NCBI GenBank assembly: GCA_946478675.1
Contig: CAMLEF010000282.1
Coordinates: 1-6,150, forward strand
From: an uncultured Flavobacteriales bacterium
GTDB lineage: Bacteria > Bacteroidota > Bacteroidia > Palsa-965
Direction of reading: 5' to 3'
Length of the DNA: 6,150 nucleotides
Part shown: piece by piece, positions 1-6,090 of the stretch
Layout of the letters: each line of letters opens with the position of its first letter
Position numbering within the stretch: the first letter of the stretch is position 1
Notes under the pieces: model-generated
Database searches by the model: none
What the model was told of the DNA's origin: nothing
The model's input: the letters and a program-made list of their open reading frames with translations, nothing else
Made by a program: the position numbers and the translations under genes

Positions 1-1153
1 GGTTGACTTCCACGCAAGCGCTTGAAGTCGCATCGATATTCGGGAAGTTAAAACCGAAGCTGTACGAATTGACGATGTCGAATTCTTCGCCGTACCATTC
101 ACGTCCCGACTTGATCATGTTCACCGCATCGTTCTCGTGGAACTGGAAATCGTCGAAGGACGTTACCGTATGCGTCGGTGAAGCGGGAGAAGAAGCCTGC
201 GTGGCGATACGTTTTCCCGCGCCGAGATCGGTATTGATGAAATAGTAAGTGGTGTCGGAATAGTTGTGGACGTGATGGTGGAAATGCTTGTGCGTTGTAT
301 CGGCAGCTTCCCAGGGATTGGCGGCAGCTTCATAATACCAGCTGTTCGGGGAAACGCCGTAGAAAAGCACGTAGTCGTTCTGGTCGAAAGAACCGTCCGA
401 TTCGCCGGCCACGGAAATGGCGTATTCTTTCAGGTCGTCGTAATGCTGGCCGGAGTTGCTGTACGGAAGCTGCCCGTGACCATTGCCGTAAACGCGGATG
501 TTTCGCGGATCGAGGCTTTGCATGTCGATCCCGAGGTTGTTGAAGAAATTATAGTCCAGCTTGTGAATGCCGGTGTTCATGACGCCGATCCGGTACCAGG
601 TGCCCGTCGCGAGAACGGAAGAGCCGGCGAAAGAGGTGGTGTTAAACGGCAACCGCGAAGTGGAGGTCGTCGCGGTAACGTTGATCTTAAGGTCGAAACT
701 GACGAGCTTTTCGATAGCGCCCGAAGCCGGGTTTTTGCGCAGCGGGACGATGGTTACCTGGGCGACGGGCTGCTTACGGTCGAGCATGACGACGGCTTTC
801 ACTTCGGGCTCACTGCCGAGCCATGAAGCGCCGGCGCCCAGCACCTGGAGGGAAGCCTGGTCGAGCGGCTGGTAAACGGCATCAGAAAGATCGACACTAA
901 CGCGGGAAGCGCCGTTGGGCAGCGGACGGTTTTCGGTGAAAAGCGGCAGGAAGTCGCGGTGCGAATCATAGGAAGCCCCGTCGAACCACAGGAAGCTCCG
1001 GCTTTCCGTAGCCGAGAACCGGGTCGACATAGGCGCCGTCCAGCGCAACTCCCGGTGGTCAAGTCCCAGGTTGGGTTGCGGGCGGCTTTTCTGACCAAAA
1101 AGGCCCGGAAGGGCCAGTGTCATCGCAGCGATGTACAGTATGATGTGCTTCAT
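1..1153 (-). CDS. porU: PorU, type IX secretion system C-terminal signal peptidase (N-terminal part; runs off left edge)
   Basis: Reading the minus strand from the ATG at 1153 gives 384 codons with no stop, so the gene continues beyond base 1. PorU is the gingipain-like (C25-type) sortase that removes the C-terminal sorting domain of T9SS cargo at the cell surface and passes cargo to the attachment complex. Residues 1-20 form a signal peptide (hydrophobic core, GLFG before Q21). The family's N-terminal beta region is recognisable: TGTWYRIGV (183-191), DPRNIRVYGNG (215-225), DGSFDQNDYVLFYG (253-266), YSDTTYYFI (298-306) and GKRI (313-316). Known PorU proteins are about three times this long, so the catalytic Cys/His lie outside the window and cannot be checked. 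The start is chosen for its signal peptide and for a promoter-like box about 30 bases upstream. It is divergent from the porP-family gene. The identification is by motif recall, not by alignment. Confidence 0.92.
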   Translation of the reverse strand, partial: MKHIILYIAAMTLALPGLFGQKSRPQPNLGLDHRELRWTAPMSTRFSATESRSFLWFDGASYDSHRDFLPLFTENRPLPNGASRVSVDLSDAVYQPLDQASLQVLGAGASWLGSEPEVKAVVMLDRKQPVAQVTIVPLRKNPASGAIEKLVSFDLKINVTATTSTSRLPFNTTSFAGSSVLATGTWYRIGVMNTGIHKLDYNFFNNLGIDMQSLDPRNIRVYGNGHGQLPYSNSGQHYDDLKEYAISVAGESDGSFDQNDYVLFYGVSPNSWYYEAAANPWEAADTTHKHFHHHVHNYSDTTYYFINTDLGAGKRIATQASSPASPTHTVTSFDDFQFHENDAVNMIKSGREWYGEEFDIVNSYSFGFNFPNIDATSSACVEVN

Positions 1154-1184
1154 AAGTAATGCTATTCCATGCTTTTGCCGTTTT

Positions 1185-1192
1185 CAAAGGTA
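1185..1192 (-). promoter_or_regulatory. Putative -7 box of the porU promoter (TACCTTTG)
   Basis: On the minus strand this reads TACCTTTG, an exact match to the Bacteroidota -7 consensus TAnnTTTG. It lies 31 bases before the porU ATG, which leaves a short leader. No TTTG or TTG sits at the expected -33 distance, so the upstream element is weak or absent. Confidence 0.55.
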
Positions 1193-1229
1193 GACAAAGG
1201 CTGCCGCATTAGCTGCCGGGCGTAGCCAT

Positions 1230-1259
1230 TTTGATTTCTCATAAAATACGATACTTTTG
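1230..1259 (+). promoter_or_regulatory. Putative promoter of the porP-gldJ unit (TTTG-N18-TACTTTTG)
   Basis: TTTG at 1230-1233 and TACTTTTG at 1252-1259 are separated by 18 bases. Both match the Bacteroidota primary sigma-factor consensus (TTTG at -33, TAnnTTTG at -7) at a usual distance. Transcription would start near 1265 and leave a leader of about 145 bases before the porP-family ATG. It faces away from the porU box, from which it is 37 bases distant. Confidence 0.65.
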
Positions 1260-1352
1260 TTTTAGCCGTTTGACCGCAGAGCTTTTCTAAAGCCGATGGA
1301 ATAACGGAGGCAAACACGGATTATTGCGCGATTGTTTCAGAAAACAGGATTT

Positions 1353-1386
1353 TTTGAAACCGTTTCGTTTTTTTTCCGTAACATTG
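1353..1386 (+). promoter_or_regulatory. Possible second promoter nearer the porP-family gene
   Basis: TTTG at 1353-1356 and TAACATTG at 1379-1386 (one mismatch to TAnnTTTG) have a 22-base spacer, at the long end of the tolerated range. In between lie the small palindrome GAAACCGTTTC (1356-1366) and a run of eight T (1368-1375). A start here would give a leader of about 20 bases. This is weaker than the 1230-1259 candidate. Confidence 0.3.
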
Positions 1387-1410
1387 TTTTCTTAACCTAA
1401 AGCACACTCT

Positions 1411-2364
1411 ATGCTTAAGCGTATGGCTATTGCCCTGTTGCTGGTCTGCACGGCCGGTTTGGGCGACTTACTTGCGCAGGATCCTGAGTTCACTCAGTTC
1501 TACGCTAATCCGCTGTACCTGAACCCCGCCTTTGCCGGAACAGCCCGTTGTCCGCGTATCTGCCTCAACTATCGTAACCAATGGCCCGGCATTACCGGAA
1601 CTTTCGTTACGTACAGCGCATCCTACGACCAGCATATTGATGGCATTTCCGGCGGTGTCGGTCTTCTCGTGACCAACGACCGCGCCGGTGAAGCGACGAT
1701 CAATACCACGAACATCAGCGGTATTTATTCGTACCAGCTCAACATTACCCGCGAATTCTCCATGAAGTTCGGTGTTCAGGCGACCTACGCCCAGAAATCG
1801 GTCGACTGGAGCAAGCTCAATTTCGGCGACATGATCGATCCGCGCCGCGGCTTTATCTATAATACCGCCGAGGTTCCGAACGTCACCAGCCGCACCAACG
1901 TGGATTTCTCCGCAGGCCTGCTCGGTTACAGCCGCCGTTACTTCTTCGGTTTCGCCGTACATCACATCACCGAGCCGGACGAAGGCTTCCTCGGGCCCTC
2001 CAAACTCCCCATGAAATACACGGGCCACGCAGGCGCCGTTATTCCGCTGGGCGGCCGTTATGGCGAATCCAGCATTTCTCCGAATATCCTTTACCAGAAA
2101 CAACAGGACTTCCAGCAGCTGAACCTCGGTCTTTATTTTGCGAAAGGCCCGATCGTCGGCGGTCTCTGGTACCGTAACCAGGATTCGTTCATCCTCCTGA
2201 TCGGCTTCCAGCAGGACCTGTTCAAGTTCGGCTACAGCTACGACGTTACCGTTTCGAAGCTGACGAACGCAACGGCCGGCTCACACGAGCTGTCGTTCCA
2301 GATGCAGTTCCAGTGCAAACCCAAAAAGAAGAAATTCCGCACGGTGAGCTGCCCCTCGTTCTGA
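1411..2364 (+). CDS. PorP/SprF family type IX secretion system outer-membrane protein
   Basis: The 317-residue product is an outer-membrane beta-barrel-type protein of the PorP/SprF family. Members connect to the PorK/GldK-PorN/GldN ring or serve secretion of particular cargo, such as the SprB adhesin in Flavobacterium. Residues 1-22 are a signal peptide (KR, hydrophobic stretch, LLA before Q23). The mature protein opens with the family signature QDPEFTQFYANPLYLNPAFA (23-42), then NYRNQWPG (53-60), GLWYR (251-255), GYSYDVTVSKL (274-284) and GSHELSF (290-296). A lysine-rich stretch (304-308) and CPSF end the protein. ATG 1411 is preferred to the in-frame ATG at 1423 because it keeps the positively charged start of the signal peptide. 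Family members are often numerous per genome, so which paralogue this is (porP, sprF or other) cannot be decided and no symbol is given. It is probably cotranscribed with gldJ, with no terminator between them. Confidence 0.93.
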   Translation: MLKRMAIALLLVCTAGLGDLLAQDPEFTQFYANPLYLNPAFAGTARCPRICLNYRNQWPGITGTFVTYSASYDQHIDGISGGVGLLVTNDRAGEATINTTNISGIYSYQLNITREFSMKFGVQATYAQKSVDWSKLNFGDMIDPRRGFIYNTAEVPNVTSRTNVDFSAGLLGYSRRYFFGFAVHHITEPDEGFLGPSKLPMKYTGHAGAVIPLGGRYGESSISPNILYQKQQDFQQLNLGLYFAKGPIVGGLWYRNQDSFILLIGFQQDLFKFGYSYDVTVSKLTNATAGSHELSFQMQFQCKPKKKKFRTVSCPSF

Positions 2365-2444
2365 TTTTTTTCAGGACCACATGTAACAAAAGGGAAAAAC
2401 AACGTTATACATTAAAAGGGAATCTACTACACAACACCACAACC

Positions 2445-3974
2445 ATGAAGAAAGCGATGCCGTTGATGCTCGTAGCAGGACTTGCCTTCCTGGCCTCATG
2501 CCAGAAAGAACGGTCTAACGTAACGGGCTGGAACTACAACGACCCTGACAATGGCGGTTTTGAAGTCGTACCGTACGAAGAACAGGAAACGGGCCCCGGC
2601 CTGGTGTTCATCGAAGGCGGTACGTTCACGATGGGCCGCGTCGAACAGGATGTGAACTACGATTGGAACAACGTTCCCCGCCGTGTGACGGTTTCTTCGT
2701 TCTATATGGACGAGACCGAGGTGCGGAACCTGGATTACCTCGAGTACCTGTACTGGACCGACCGCGTGTACCAGGCAGACTACCCGGAAATCATCACCGC
2801 AGCGCTTCCCGACACGCTCGTATGGCGCGAAAAGCTGGCGTATAACGAGCCTTACGTATTGTATTACCTCCGCCACCCCGCTTACCGTGATTACCCGGTA
2901 GTAGGCGTGAACTGGCTGCAGGCTTCCAACTTCGCAAGCTGGCGCTCCGACCGTGTGAATGAGTTCATCCTCATCCGCGAAGGCGTCCTTGACTGGGATC
3001 CGGCTGCTGTAAACGATGCTACGTTCAATACCGACCACTACCTGGCCGGCACCAAAGCCAACAACCCGTTCGTGGGTAACGTGGTTCAGAACATCCCGAG
3101 CCTTAACCCGACCGGTCCTGAAGACCGCATGGTCCGCATGGAAGACGGTATCCTTCTGCCGAAGTACCGCCTGCCCACGGAAGCAGAATGGGAATATGCA
3201 GCCTTCGGCCTCATCGGCAATACCATCGGCGAACGTATCACCGACCGCCGCCTGTACCCGTGGAATGGCCATGCCGTTCGTAACCCGGATGAGCGCTACA
3301 TCGGCCAGATGCTCGCTAACTACCAGCGTTCCAATGGTGACATGATGGGTACCGCCGGCATGCTGAATGACGCCGCCGACATCACCGCACCGGTTTACAG
3401 CTACTGGCCAAACGACTACGGTCTGTACAACATGGCCGGCAACGTGTCCGAATGGGTCATGGACGTTTACCGTCCGCTGTCCCTCACCGACGACAATGAC
3501 TTCCGCGCTTTCCGTGGTAACGTGTTCAAGACGCAGCTCGAAGACTCGCTGACCCCCGGCACGTATGCTGTTGAAGACAGCGTTCGTTACGACAAAGACA
3601 GCAACATCGTCAGCATCCCGGGCATGATCCGCTACCGTACGGTTGACATCAAGTACAAAGAAGACAAGCTCGACAAGCGCCGTAACTACAAGTATGCGGA
3701 CAACATCAACTACAACGATGGTGACGGCAACTCTTCCCTCTACTACAATGACGCAGCTTCTGTAAACCCGAACAAACTCATGTACGAATACGGCGTGACC
3801 TCGCTCGTCAACGATAAGGCGCACGTATACAAGGGCGGCAGTTGGCACGACAGGGCTTACTGGATGGTACCGGGAACACGAAGATTCCTCGACCAGAACC
3901 AGGCCACCGCATGGATCGGATTCCGGTGTGCGATGGACCGCGTCGGCAGCCCGCAAGGGTTGGGTGGACGATAA
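2445..3974 (+). CDS. gldJ: GldJ, gliding motility / T9SS lipoprotein with inactive FGE-sulfatase (SUMF1-like) fold
   Basis: The 509-residue product is an outer-membrane lipoprotein. Residues 1-18 are a lipoprotein signal with lipobox LASC, Cys19 being the lipidation site. This fixes the start at 2445 rather than at the in-frame ATG 44 codons upstream, inside the porP-family gene. The SUMF1-type domain covers about 51-500: GPGLVFIEGGTFTMG (50-64), PVVGVNWLQASNFASW (151-166), YRLPTEAEWEYAAFG (241-255), YGLYNMAGNVSEWVMDVYRP (325-344), VYKGGSWHDRAYW (461-473), GFRCAMDRVGSP (492-503). GldJ is preferred over the paralogue GldK because of length (F. johnsoniae GldJ is of similar size), the opening TGW..ND...GGF, the RRNYKYADN..Y.DGD insertion near 412-427, and the porU/murF neighbourhood with no gldL downstream. 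The Cys pair used by true formylglycine-generating enzymes is missing, so the role is structural. GldJ is required for gliding and T9SS function in Flavobacterium. The terminator at 3994 ends the unit. Confidence 0.9.
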   Translation: MKKAMPLMLVAGLAFLASCQKERSNVTGWNYNDPDNGGFEVVPYEEQETGPGLVFIEGGTFTMGRVEQDVNYDWNNVPRRVTVSSFYMDETEVRNLDYLEYLYWTDRVYQADYPEIITAALPDTLVWREKLAYNEPYVLYYLRHPAYRDYPVVGVNWLQASNFASWRSDRVNEFILIREGVLDWDPAAVNDATFNTDHYLAGTKANNPFVGNVVQNIPSLNPTGPEDRMVRMEDGILLPKYRLPTEAEWEYAAFGLIGNTIGERITDRRLYPWNGHAVRNPDERYIGQMLANYQRSNGDMMGTAGMLNDAADITAPVYSYWPNDYGLYNMAGNVSEWVMDVYRPLSLTDDNDFRAFRGNVFKTQLEDSLTPGTYAVEDSVRYDKDSNIVSIPGMIRYRTVDIKYKEDKLDKRRNYKYADNINYNDGDGNSSLYYNDAASVNPNKLMYEYGVTSLVNDKAHVYKGGSWHDRAYWMVPGTRRFLDQNQATAWIGFRCAMDRVGSPQGLGGR

Positions 3975-3993
3975 AAGATTCTTCTTTTCAAAG

Positions 3994-4031
3994 AAAACGC
4001 TCTCGTAAACGGGAGCGTTTTTCTTTTTCCA
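3994..4031 (+). terminator. Rho-independent terminator after gldJ
   Basis: A 12-base-pair stem (3994-4005 with 4010-4021, one G-T pair) closes on the loop TAAA and runs into a T-rich tail to about 4028. It begins 19 bases after the gldJ stop. It separates the porP-gldJ unit from murF. Confidence 0.9.
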
Positions 4032-4086
4032 GGAACGCCGCTGAATGTGCTGATGGATTCCGTCGCGCGCCCGTCGGGGCTTGCGA

Positions 4087-4218
4087 CTATGTGCCCTGCT
4101 CGCTGGCGCTCGCTATGTGCTGATTATTGCTGCGGGAAATTCTTGCGTGCGGCATTCAAGTAATCACGAATAATCAGCACATCGACCAATAGCGAGCGCC
4201 AGCGAACGGAGCATATAG
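4087..4218. repeat. Large imperfect palindromic intergenic element between gldJ and murF
   Basis: The core arm at 4100-4128 (TCGCTGGCGCTCGCTAT then GTGCTGATTATT) pairs perfectly with 4169-4205 except for an 8-base insertion in the right arm near 4183-4190, giving 29 base pairs. The arms extend outward (4087-4099 with 4206-4218), where the mismatches I see are all transitions. The central loop is 40 bases (4129-4168). It contains no obvious gene. The minus strand of the loop and right arm has a short open stretch reading DYLNAARKNFPQQ before a stop, which I do not recognise. It resembles a REP-like or MITE-like dispersed element and would form a strong hairpin as RNA or single-stranded DNA. 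Confidence 0.75.
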
Positions 4219-4255
4219 CCCCCGCGGACCGCGTGGGGCGGAGCGCATCGTTTCG

Positions 4256-4263
4256 TAATATTG
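4256..4263 (+). promoter_or_regulatory. Possible murF -7 box (TAATATTG)
   Basis: TAATATTG matches TAnnTTTG at all but one position and ends four bases before the murF ATG. This would give a leaderless or near-leaderless transcript. No TTTG is visible at the -33 distance. murF does need its own promoter, given the terminator upstream. Confidence 0.3.
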
Positions 4264-4267
4264 CCGC

Positions 4268-5575
4268 ATGACGAGTATTGAGCAACTGTATACGGTTTTC
4301 CAGGAGTATCCGAAGGTGAGCACCGATACGCGGAATATTGTTCCGGGGAGCATCTTCTTTGCGCTGAAGGGCGGCAATTTCAACGGCAACGCGTTTGCGA
4401 AAGAGGCGTTGGAAAAAGGCGCGGCGTACGCGGTGATCGACGAGGCGGCGTTTGCGTCGGGAGAACGGACGTTGCTGGTGCCGGACGTGCTGGAGGCGTT
4501 GCAGCAATTGGCGCAGTATCACCGGCAGTATCTTGGGGAATCGGGATTGAAAGTGTTCGGGCTGACGGGCAGCAACGGGAAAACGACGACGAAAGAATTG
4601 CTTGCGCGTGTGCTGCAGCAAAAGTTCCGTACGCTTTCTACGAAAGGAAATCTCAACAATCATATCGGCGTGCCGCTGACGTTGCTGCAGCTGCATACGG
4701 ACCACGAGATGGCAGTGATCGAGATGGGCGCCAACCACCAGGGGGAAATTGCGCTGCTGAGCTCGATTGCGCTGCCGGATTTCGGTTTGATCACGAATGC
4801 AGGGCTGGCGCACCTCGAAGGATTCGGCGGGTCGGAGGGTGTGCTGAAAGGGAAAACGGAATTGTTCCGGAACCTGGAATCGAGCGGGGGAACGGTGTTT
4901 GTGCTGGCGGATGATCCGCGGTTGCTGGAGCGCTCGTCGCAACTGAAGCGCGTGACGTACGGTACTTCCGGAAATGCGGAGGTGAACGGTTCGCTGGTGA
5001 GCGCAGATCCGCTGGTGGTGTTCGAATGGGAAACGAAAGCGACGGGCAAACGCCGTGTGCAGACGCAGCTGGCGGGCGCTTACAATTTGCCGAACCTGGT
5101 GGCGGCGTGCGCGGTTGGAAATTATTTCGGCATTGCGCCGGAGAAGATCGATGAAGCGATTGCTTCGTATGCGCCGGACAACAACCGTTCGCAGGTGGAG
5201 CAGCGCGGCACGAATACGCTGATCCTGGATTGCTACAACGCGAACCCGTCGAGCATGGCGGCGGCGATCACGAATTTAGCGGACATGGCGGCGAAAGAGA
5301 AAGTGCTGGTGCTTGGCGATATGTTCGAGCTGGGCGATGCGGCGGCGGAAGAGCATCAGAAGGTTGTTGATCTCATTGGTAAAAAGCTGCCGGGCGCGAA
5401 GGCGGTGCTGGTGGGAAAATTATTCGGCGCTACGAAAGATGATTTCGGCGGTGTGCGGTTGAATGATGCGGCGGCTGCGGCGGAATGGCTGCGCGAACAG
5501 CAATTCGAAAATACGCTGCTGTTGATCAAAGGAAGCAGGGGGATGAAAATGGAGCAGTGCGGGGCGGTGATTTAA
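4268..5575 (+). CDS. murF: UDP-N-acetylmuramoyl-tripeptide--D-alanyl-D-alanine ligase (MurF)
   Basis: MurF joins D-Ala-D-Ala to the UDP-MurNAc-tripeptide using ATP, the last cytoplasmic step of the peptidoglycan precursor. At 435 residues it has normal family length and all expected motifs: STDTR (18-22) and FALKG (31-35) in the N-terminal UMT-binding domain, P-loop TGSNGKTTTKE (100-110), EMGANHQGEI (152-161), NAGLAHLEGFG (177-187), KGKTE (194-198, with the lysine candidate for carbamylation), DCYNANPSSM (321-330), LGDMFELG (349-356) and KGSRGMKME (421-429). The family thus appears intact in all three domains. The ATG at 4268 gives the usual short MurF N-terminus; there is no clear ribosome binding site. 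Codon choice is strongly G-ending (GCG, CTG, ACG), unlike the C-ending choice in porP-gldJ. It is likely transcribed separately from gldJ and possibly together with the small gene downstream. Confidence 0.97.
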   Translation: MTSIEQLYTVFQEYPKVSTDTRNIVPGSIFFALKGGNFNGNAFAKEALEKGAAYAVIDEAAFASGERTLLVPDVLEALQQLAQYHRQYLGESGLKVFGLTGSNGKTTTKELLARVLQQKFRTLSTKGNLNNHIGVPLTLLQLHTDHEMAVIEMGANHQGEIALLSSIALPDFGLITNAGLAHLEGFGGSEGVLKGKTELFRNLESSGGTVFVLADDPRLLERSSQLKRVTYGTSGNAEVNGSLVSADPLVVFEWETKATGKRRVQTQLAGAYNLPNLVAACAVGNYFGIAPEKIDEAIASYAPDNNRSQVEQRGTNTLILDCYNANPSSMAAAITNLADMAAKEKVLVLGDMFELGDAAAEEHQKVVDLIGKKLPGAKAVLVGKLFGATKDDFGGVRLNDAAAAAEWLREQQFENTLLLIKGSRGMKMEQCGAVI

Positions 5576-5607
5576 TGTGCTAATTTGCCAATCTGCTAAT
5601 GCGTTGG
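5576..5607 (+). repeat. Short tandem octamer repeat between murF and the small membrane gene
   Basis: Three adjacent octamers read TGTGCTAA, TTTGCCAA and TCTGCTAA (5576-5599), followed by the degenerate TGCGTTGG (5600-5607). They fill the 35-base gap between the murF stop and the next ATG almost completely. The first unit, with its flank ATGTGCTAAT, resembles ATGTGCTGAT, which occurs three times in the gap before murF. Confidence 0.65.
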
Positions 5608-5610
5608 TAA

Positions 5611-5904
5611 ATGAGGTTTCTGCTGCAATTCTGCCTGGCTGCTGCGCTATCGATACTGGTTTTTCTTTCTGTTTCTTTTTTGTCAGTGCTGCATTCGATT
5701 TGGTATCCACCTGAGCGGGCTGGGATGAAGATTGGCTTTCCATTCACTTACTATCATCAATTCTGGTTGCGGGGAAATCCGGATGCGAATTCATCGGGAA
5801 ATGGAACGTTCCTGTTCCTCGATGCATTATTGTGCTGGGTTATGGTGGGGATATTTTGGATAGGAATCGTGCAATGGAAAAAGAGAAGAACGGCATCCAA
5901 ATGA
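5611..5904 (+). CDS. Small two-helix membrane protein of unknown function
   Basis: The 97-residue product has a hydrophobic N-terminal segment (about 4-28) and a second one (about 67-88) ending in the positively charged tail QWKKRRTASK, which suggests two transmembrane helices with the tail in the cytoplasm. The part between them holds KIGFPFTYYHQFW (40-52), aromatic-rich and resembling a conserved motif I associate with small uncharacterised Bacteroidota membrane proteins; this is memory, not a search. No catalytic motif is visible. It starts 35 bases after murF on the same strand. It could be cotranscribed with murF, since no terminator lies between, but no functional link is implied. Its base composition is more AT-rich than the other genes. 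Coding status is supported by the coherent membrane topology rather than by length. Confidence 0.75.
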   Translation: MRFLLQFCLAAALSILVFLSVSFLSVLHSIWYPPERAGMKIGFPFTYYHQFWLRGNPDANSSGNGTFLFLDALLCWVMVGIFWIGIVQWKKRRTASK

Positions 5905-5914
5905 TGCTGTAGCT

Positions 5915-5982
5915 TTTAACCACGGAGGAACACAGAGGTTGTGCACAGAGGGACACAAAGTGTTTTGTAGTGTTGTGCTCTG
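5915..5982. repeat. Degenerate copy of the AACCACGGAG repeat
   Basis: TTTAACCACGGAG (5915-5927) recurs exactly at 5996-6008. It is followed by CACAGAGG twice (5931-5938 and 5944-5951). A weak stem can form: CAGAG (5946-5950) plus CACAA (5954-5958) with TTGTG (5973-5977) plus CTCTG (5978-5982), having a three-base bulge. It looks like a decayed relative of the better palindrome just downstream. Confidence 0.6.
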
Positions 5983-5998
5983 ATGAACATTGAGATTT

Positions 5999-6066
5999 AA
6001 CCACGGAGACATGGAGGCACGGAGTTTCTTCTCTGTGTCTCCGTGCCTCCGTGGTTCACTTTTTTT
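5999..6066 (+). repeat. AACCACGGAG-type palindrome with T-run (repeat; may act as terminator)
   Basis: Arms of 26 bases (5999-6024 and 6031-6056) flank a six-base loop. Twenty-two positions pair as Watson-Crick, and the four exceptions are all transition differences, so most can form G-U pairs in one strand. A run of seven T (6060-6066) follows, so the structure could end plus-strand transcripts from the 97-residue gene. Arms built from CACGGAG words are a type I have seen in intergenic regions of many bacterial genomes; their role is not settled. Confidence 0.8.
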
Positions 6067-6090
6067 CTGACGATGGCTGACGGTTCTTCC

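Noticed and set aside
266..826. A 186-codon plus-strand ORF over the left region
   Set aside because: It lies antisense to porU, whose minus-strand frame is open for 384 codons and carries clear family motifs.
1468..2103. A 211-codon antisense ORF in the porP-family gene
   Set aside because: Same in-register effect of codon bias; no signal peptide or domain, and the sense gene is certain.
2313..2444. Longer gldJ start inside the porP-family gene
   Set aside because: The added 44 residues would put the lipoprotein signal and lipobox in the middle of the protein; the start at 2445 is clearly better.
2496..3956. A 486-codon antisense ORF across almost all of gldJ
   Set aside because: It is in codon register with gldJ, so its stops could only come from sense TTA, CTA or TCA codons, which gldJ nearly avoids. 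It ends exactly at the TCA codon for Ser18 of the lipobox. Codon bias explains it, and the Val/Arg-rich product has no recognisable domain.
2445..3974. Calling the SUMF1-like lipoprotein GldK/PorK because a porP-family gene precedes it
   Set aside because: gldL does not follow, murF does. The length, the N-terminal TGW...GGF region and the C-terminal insertion fit GldJ better. A GldK assignment remains a minor possibility.
4124..4942. A 272-codon minus-strand ORF covering the start of murF and the palindrome
   Set aside because: Most of it is antisense to murF in register and reads as Arg/Gln-rich low-quality protein. Only its last residues, inside the palindrome, look protein-like; this is noted as a finding rather than a gene.
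5576..5607. CRISPR-like or regulatory-protein operator array
   Set aside because: The units are eight bases with no spacers and differ from one another; a simple degenerate tandem repeat is the better description.
5420..5743. A 107-codon minus-strand ORF across the murF end and the small gene
   Set aside because: It overlaps two better-supported plus-strand genes and has no recognisable features.
5827..6012. A 61-codon minus-strand ORF
   Set aside because: Its sequence is mostly translation of the CACGGAG/CACAGAG repeat (for example CVPPWL), a common artefact of such repeats.
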